A DNA stretch of 64,000 bases, from positions 682,001 through 746,000 of the forward strand of contig NZ_SLZF01000002.1 in the NCBI RefSeq assembly GCF_004341515.1, given 5' to 3'. This document shows positions 61,282 through 64,000 of this stretch, one piece after another (within the stretch, counting starts at the first letter, position 1; each line of letters opens with the position of its first letter). A program made the translations under genes and the position numbers. This DNA comes from Allobosea sp. BK604 (GTDB taxonomy: Bacteria; Pseudomonadota; Alphaproteobacteria; Rhizobiales; Beijerinckiaceae). The notes beneath the pieces are model-generated. The model was not told where the DNA came from and ran no database searches. It worked only from the letters and a program-made list of their open reading frames with translations.

Positions 61282-61779
61282 TTATGGCTGCGTGGCCAAC
61301 ACCTTGCCTATCGCCTGCGCGACCCAGTCTTGCGGGGAGATTCCCGCCGCCCGTGCCTTCGCGTTGACCGCGTCGACGACGTCTGGCGCCAGCGGCACAT
61401 CGAGGAAGATGCGGTCGGCGATCTCGATTGCGTAGACGGAGCGCGTGGCCTGCAAGCTAAAGTGCTGCATGAGCGCGGTCTTCTGCGCGTCGTTCAGCGT
61501 CGTGTCCTTCGCCACAAGGGGACAATAGGCTCCGATCAAATTGTCGATGATCTGGGTCTTGCTCAGGCCCTGCTGGCGCAGCTTGTCGACGGCGGCATTG
61601 AGCGAACCCGGACGGTCGAGCAGGTTCGAAACCGGCAGCAGCGAGGCGATGTCCTGTATCCCGGCAGGCAAATCGGCAGTGCGTTGCCAGCCGCACTCGA
61701 ACCCGGACGCCCAGGCGCCTTGGCCAATCAACAGGGACGACAGTGACAGAGTAGCCAACACGCGCGATGCGGCTCGCAT
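61282..61779 (-). CDS. Exported hypothetical protein in the tRNA-Gly island
   Basis: A 165-residue protein, not recognised. It has a clear Sec signal (VLATLSLSSLLIGQGAWA, cleavage near residue 24), then ECGWQRTADLPAGIQDIASL and a helical C-terminal half ending near AQAIGKVLATQP; two cysteines (ECGW, AYCPLV) could pair in the periplasm. AAGGA lies six bases before the ATG. It is transcribed toward the acyltransferase gene, 73 bases away, so both may be one unit. Confidence 0.65.
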   Translation of the reverse strand: MRAASRVLATLSLSSLLIGQGAWASGFECGWQRTADLPAGIQDIASLLPVSNLLDRPGSLNAAVDKLRQQGLSKTQIIDNLIGAYCPLVAKDTTLNDAQKTALMQHFSLQATRSVYAIEIADRIFLDVPLAPDVVDAVNAKARAAGISPQDWVAQAIGKVLATQP

Positions 61780-62056
61780 GACGTTCCTTCCCGACTGTGT
61801 TCCGTCCGATTCAGATCTTGGAAGCGTTCGCGCAGCCATTCTTGCCAAGGGCCGCCAAACCGGCGAATTGACGGCAGCCACCGCTATCCGGACCAGCCGA
61901 AGATCGACCGCCCTTATGGCCGCGATCATTCTCTCCAGTGCTATGACGCAATGAAGGATTTGAGCAGTCAAGAGCTTCAAAGTCCATGGGTGTGAAAGCT
62001 CGCAGCGATTTCGCAGGAGAGGCTGCCTAGCTTAATCCTTGTCCCGGCAAAAACCG
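61780..62056. other. Right arm of the island, no gene supported
   Basis: Between the exported protein's start and the second att-like repeat there is no supported gene. Upstream in-frame codons of the 165-residue gene extend to 61980 but lack coding character. No integrase or excisionase remnant is evident. Confidence 0.4.
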
Positions 62057-62072
62057 GATCGCCCGCTCCAAT
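62057..62072 (+). mobile_element. attR-like duplicate of the tRNA-Gly 3' end
   Basis: An exact 16-bp copy of 59847-59862 (GATCGCCCGCTCCAAT). The upstream cloverleaf half is missing, so it is not a second tRNA. It closes a 2.2-kb segment holding the acyltransferase and exported protein. Confidence 0.7.
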
Positions 62073-62146
62073 CCTCCCGAACATGTCAGTGCCTGCGTCA
62101 CGGTTGCCGCTTTCGGCGGCAGCGGCCTGCGACTATGTTTACGGCC

Positions 62147-62323
62147 ATGACGCAGCCCGACCAGACGCAGGACGAGAATGCCGTTCCGATCTCGCGGACC
62201 GGGCTGCTGCTGCTCGGTGGCGGCGCTGGCGGCCTGCTTCTGACCGGGCTGCTGCTCTGGTGGCGCGAGGGCGACCGGCTCTTCACCGACGGGCTGATCG
62301 CCGCCATCGTCGCCTGTTTCTGA
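62147..62323 (+). CDS. Small single-helix membrane protein
   Basis: A 58-residue protein: a polar N-terminus (MTQPDQTQDENAVPISRTG), then GLLLLGGGAGGLLLTGLLLWW as one membrane helix, and a second short hydrophobic end. It is not recognised as a named family. Its stop is 39 bases before the SCO gene on the same strand, suggesting joint expression; a role in cytochrome oxidase assembly is only a guess. ATG at 62135 is an alternative start. Confidence 0.55.
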   Translation: MTQPDQTQDENAVPISRTGLLLLGGGAGGLLLTGLLLWWREGDRLFTDGLIAAIVACF

Positions 62324-62362
62324 GGCGTCCACCGTTCCGAACCGCCGCCCCGCGAGGATCCC

Positions 62363-62950
62363 TTGAACCGCCGCCTCATCCTGCCCCTCGTCGTCTTCCT
62401 GATCGGCGCGCTGGCGCTCGCCGCCGCGGCGATCATCACCTTCAGCCCGCGCCAGCAGGGCCAGAGCGGGACCGCGAGCGTCGGCGGGCCGTTCACCCTG
62501 ACCACGGCCGAGGGCAAGCCCCTGACCGACAAGGAACTGCGCGGCGCGCCCTTCCTGGTCTTCTTCGGCTTCACCCATTGTCCGGATGTCTGCCCGACCA
62601 AGCTCTTCGAGATTTCGGAGACGCTGCGGGCGGCCGGCACGAAGGGCGACAAGCTCAAGGCGCTGTTCATCAGCGTCGATCCCGAGCGCGACACGCCCGA
62701 GGTGATGAAGAGCTATCTCGGCAGCTTCGACCCGCGCATCATCGGCCTGACCGGCAGCCAGGCCGATATCGACGCGACCGTGAAGGCCTATCGCGCCTAT
62801 GCCAAGAAGGTGCCGCAGAAGGATGGCGACTACACGATGGACCATACCGCGCTGGTCTACCTGATGGACAAGAGCGGCAATTTCGTCGGCGCATTCAATA
62901 TCGAACAGACGCCGGCCCAGTCTGCGGCGGAATGGCTGCGATACCTTTGA
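62363..62950 (+). CDS. SCO1/SenC family copper chaperone protein
   Basis: A 195-residue membrane-anchored thioredoxin-fold protein. The N-terminal helix (about 5-25) is followed by GGPFTLTTAEGKPLTDKEL, the copper motif HCPDVCP (about residues 73-79) and the distal His in MDHTALVYLM. It delivers copper to cytochrome c oxidase Cu-A or acts as thiol reductase. The start is TTG at 62363 with GAGG six bases upstream. Confidence 0.92.
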   Translation: MNRRLILPLVVFLIGALALAAAAIITFSPRQQGQSGTASVGGPFTLTTAEGKPLTDKELRGAPFLVFFGFTHCPDVCPTKLFEISETLRAAGTKGDKLKALFISVDPERDTPEVMKSYLGSFDPRIIGLTGSQADIDATVKAYRAYAKKVPQKDGDYTMDHTALVYLMDKSGNFVGAFNIEQTPAQSAAEWLRYL

Positions 62951-63066
62951 GCCTGAGCCTCGCAGCGCGCGAGGCGTACGCCCGCCCGGGCAGAGCTGAG
63001 TTGCGGCACTCCACAGGCTGAGCACCGGCCGGCCGGGACGTCGCGCAGACTGGCCCCGGGGACCGC

Positions 63067-63663
63067 CTAGCGCGGCGCCGGACCCGGCCCGCTCACGGCG
63101 ACCGGCCCAAGGGGCGACATCAGCACCCCCGGCCCCTCGCGGCGCTGCTCGGGCTCGGCGGCGACGACCATTGCCCAATAGGCCCGGTAGCTGCTGCGCG
63201 GATCCTTGGCCAGCGCGATGCCGAAGCGCGTCGCCTCCGGCATCAGGAGATTGGCATTGTGCCCCGAGGAGGCGCGCCAGCCCGCGAAGGCCTCTTCAGT
63301 CGAATAATAGCCGCCGCCGAGATTCTCGGCGGCCCGCACCGTGTCGAGCCCGGCCGCATTCACCCGCGAGAAGAAGTTGCCGCCGACATCATGCGACAGG
63401 CTGTTGGCCGCGACCATCGCATCGGCCTGACGCTGGGCCATCGCGGTCAGCTTCGGGTCGAGCCGGACCGGGCCGAGGCCCTTCTGGGCGCGATAGGCCG
63501 ACAGCATTTTTGCGGCATCGGCAGGATCGACGCGAACATTGGCGAGGGATTGCAGGGTTTTCTGATCGATCGGCCCGGTCCGCCGCGGCTCACCGGCGCA
63601 GCCTGCGAGAAAGAGCGCCGCGCACAGCCCGAAAGCCCTGAATCCGATCCTGTTCTTCAGCAT
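63067..63663 (-). CDS. CAP-domain (SCP/PR1-like) lipoprotein
   Basis: A 198-residue lipoprotein. A signal with lipobox LAGC (Cys22) precedes a CAP domain: MLSAYRAQKGLGPVRLDPKL, MAQRQADAMVAANSLSHDVG, ENLGGGYYSTEEAFAGW and SSGHNANLLMPEATRFGIAL, with the cavity His and Glu residues in place. Such proteins are envelope-anchored and of unknown role in bacteria. It is convergent with the SCO gene; the C-terminal 20 residues are Pro/Gly-rich. Confidence 0.9.
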   Translation of the reverse strand: MLKNRIGFRAFGLCAALFLAGCAGEPRRTGPIDQKTLQSLANVRVDPADAAKMLSAYRAQKGLGPVRLDPKLTAMAQRQADAMVAANSLSHDVGGNFFSRVNAAGLDTVRAAENLGGGYYSTEEAFAGWRASSGHNANLLMPEATRFGIALAKDPRSSYRAYWAMVVAAEPEQRREGPGVLMSPLGPVAVSGPGPAPR

Positions 63664-63877
63664 GATTCGCCTTGGCTCGCGTCAGATGCGGCCGCTGTCG
63701 CGCAAGATCATGTCTGCTTTGAGGTCCGTCCAGACGCAGTGCCGGCTATCCGAATGTTCCACGATCGGCAGTGGTAACCCTGAAGAGTGCTCGACGCGGA
63801 CAGCTTCCCTAGGGTCAGGATATCCTCGCGCTTTCACGACTGCCCCGGCAGGCCCGCGTTGAAAGCGGGGGAACGAA

Positions 63878-64000
63878 ATGCCGAAAGCGTTGATACTGGC
63901 CAACGGTTTCCGCCTGCAATATCGGACACTGCGCTGCGCCGCCCCGCTGTTCGAGAGCGTCGAGGTCTATGGCACGAGCGATGCCAGGACGTTGGCGCGC
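63878..64000 (+). CDS. Partial gene, product not recognised
   Basis: The first 41 codons of a gene that leaves the window (MPKALILANGFRLQYRTLRC onward). GGGGGAACGAA precedes the ATG, a strong ribosome site. The opening beta-strand KALILANG suggests an N-terminal alpha/beta nucleotide-binding domain, as in some ATP-grasp proteins, but the fragment is too short to name. The 214 bases before it (63664-63877) hold its promoter region and nothing else recognised. Confidence 0.6.
   Translation, partial: MPKALILANGFRLQYRTLRCAAPLFESVEVYGTSDARTLAR

Noticed and set aside
62045..62072. A second tRNA-Gly gene at the right repeat.
   Set aside because: Only the 3' end is present; D and anticodon arms are missing.

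Overview
The window is high-GC chromosomal DNA from an alphaproteobacterium, most likely of the order Hyphomicrobiales (Rhizobiales) and plausibly close to Bosea. That placement is an inference from gene content. The clues are a GcrA cell-cycle regulator, a C4-pathway 5-aminolevulinate synthase, the ffs-dnaX-ybaB-recR block, a double-length dCTP deaminase, an Omp25-like porin, and dispersed short palindromic repeats. About 60 protein genes, one tRNA and one SRP RNA are supported. No rRNA, CRISPR array, transposase or integrase was seen.

Layout. 1-9.6 kb: a YihY membrane protein followed by the start of an oxidoreductase, an outer-membrane barrel protein, the recR-ybaB-dnaX-ffs block (all minus), then rpmH-rnpA-yidC, a hexapeptide acetyltransferase and engB. 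9.6-23.6 kb: a HATPase-GNAT fusion protein, argB, a pyrimidine nucleotidase, metZ, hemA with an FNR-like box, an orphan aromatic ammonia-lyase, an rtcB-prfH RNA-repair/ribosome-rescue pair, a carbamoylase-type M20 hydrolase and an SDR. 23.7-37.2 kb: an exopolysaccharide locus with initiating glycosyl-phosphotransferase, TagA/WecG-type and other glycosyltransferases, flippase, Tat-exported GH10 hydrolase, Wzz/kinase-like co-polymerase with a broken Walker A, and Wzy-type polymerase. 37.3-39.9 kb: two transporter-like membrane proteins.

40.0-43.7 kb: a compact three-gene operon of a TackOD1 zinc-domain protein with a degenerate GGDEF-like tail, a processive family-2 glycosyltransferase and an HlyD-like membrane adaptor. 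This looks like a poorly described polysaccharide synthesis/secretion system and is the best candidate for new biology here. 43.9-45.9 kb: an ArsR-SRPBCC-SRPBCC-GST operon with candidate operators. 46-47.9 kb: guaC, a flavin reductase and a DUF2934 protein. 48-52.1 kb: a LysR regulator diverging from an HD hydrolase and a single-permease amino-acid-type ABC importer, with a 17-bp palindrome between them.

52.3-59.7 kb: gcrA with clustered GANTC sites upstream, argD-argF-hslO, argE-apaG, and the large dCTP deaminase. 59.8-62.1 kb: tRNA-Gly(CCC) whose 3' end is duplicated 2.2 kb downstream. The two copies bracket a lower-GC acyltransferase and a small exported protein, so this is a probable mini-island. 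62.1-64 kb: a small membrane protein, a SCO protein, a CAP-domain lipoprotein and a truncated final gene.

Arginine genes argB, argD, argF and argE cover most of the acetylornithine route to citrulline but lie in three separate transcription units. Several families of short inverted repeats share a core reading ACCG-NNN-YCCACTT. They repeatedly sit exactly at the stop codons of genes (recR, metZ, GST, dnaX), which suggests a role in 3'-end formation or a preferred insertion niche.
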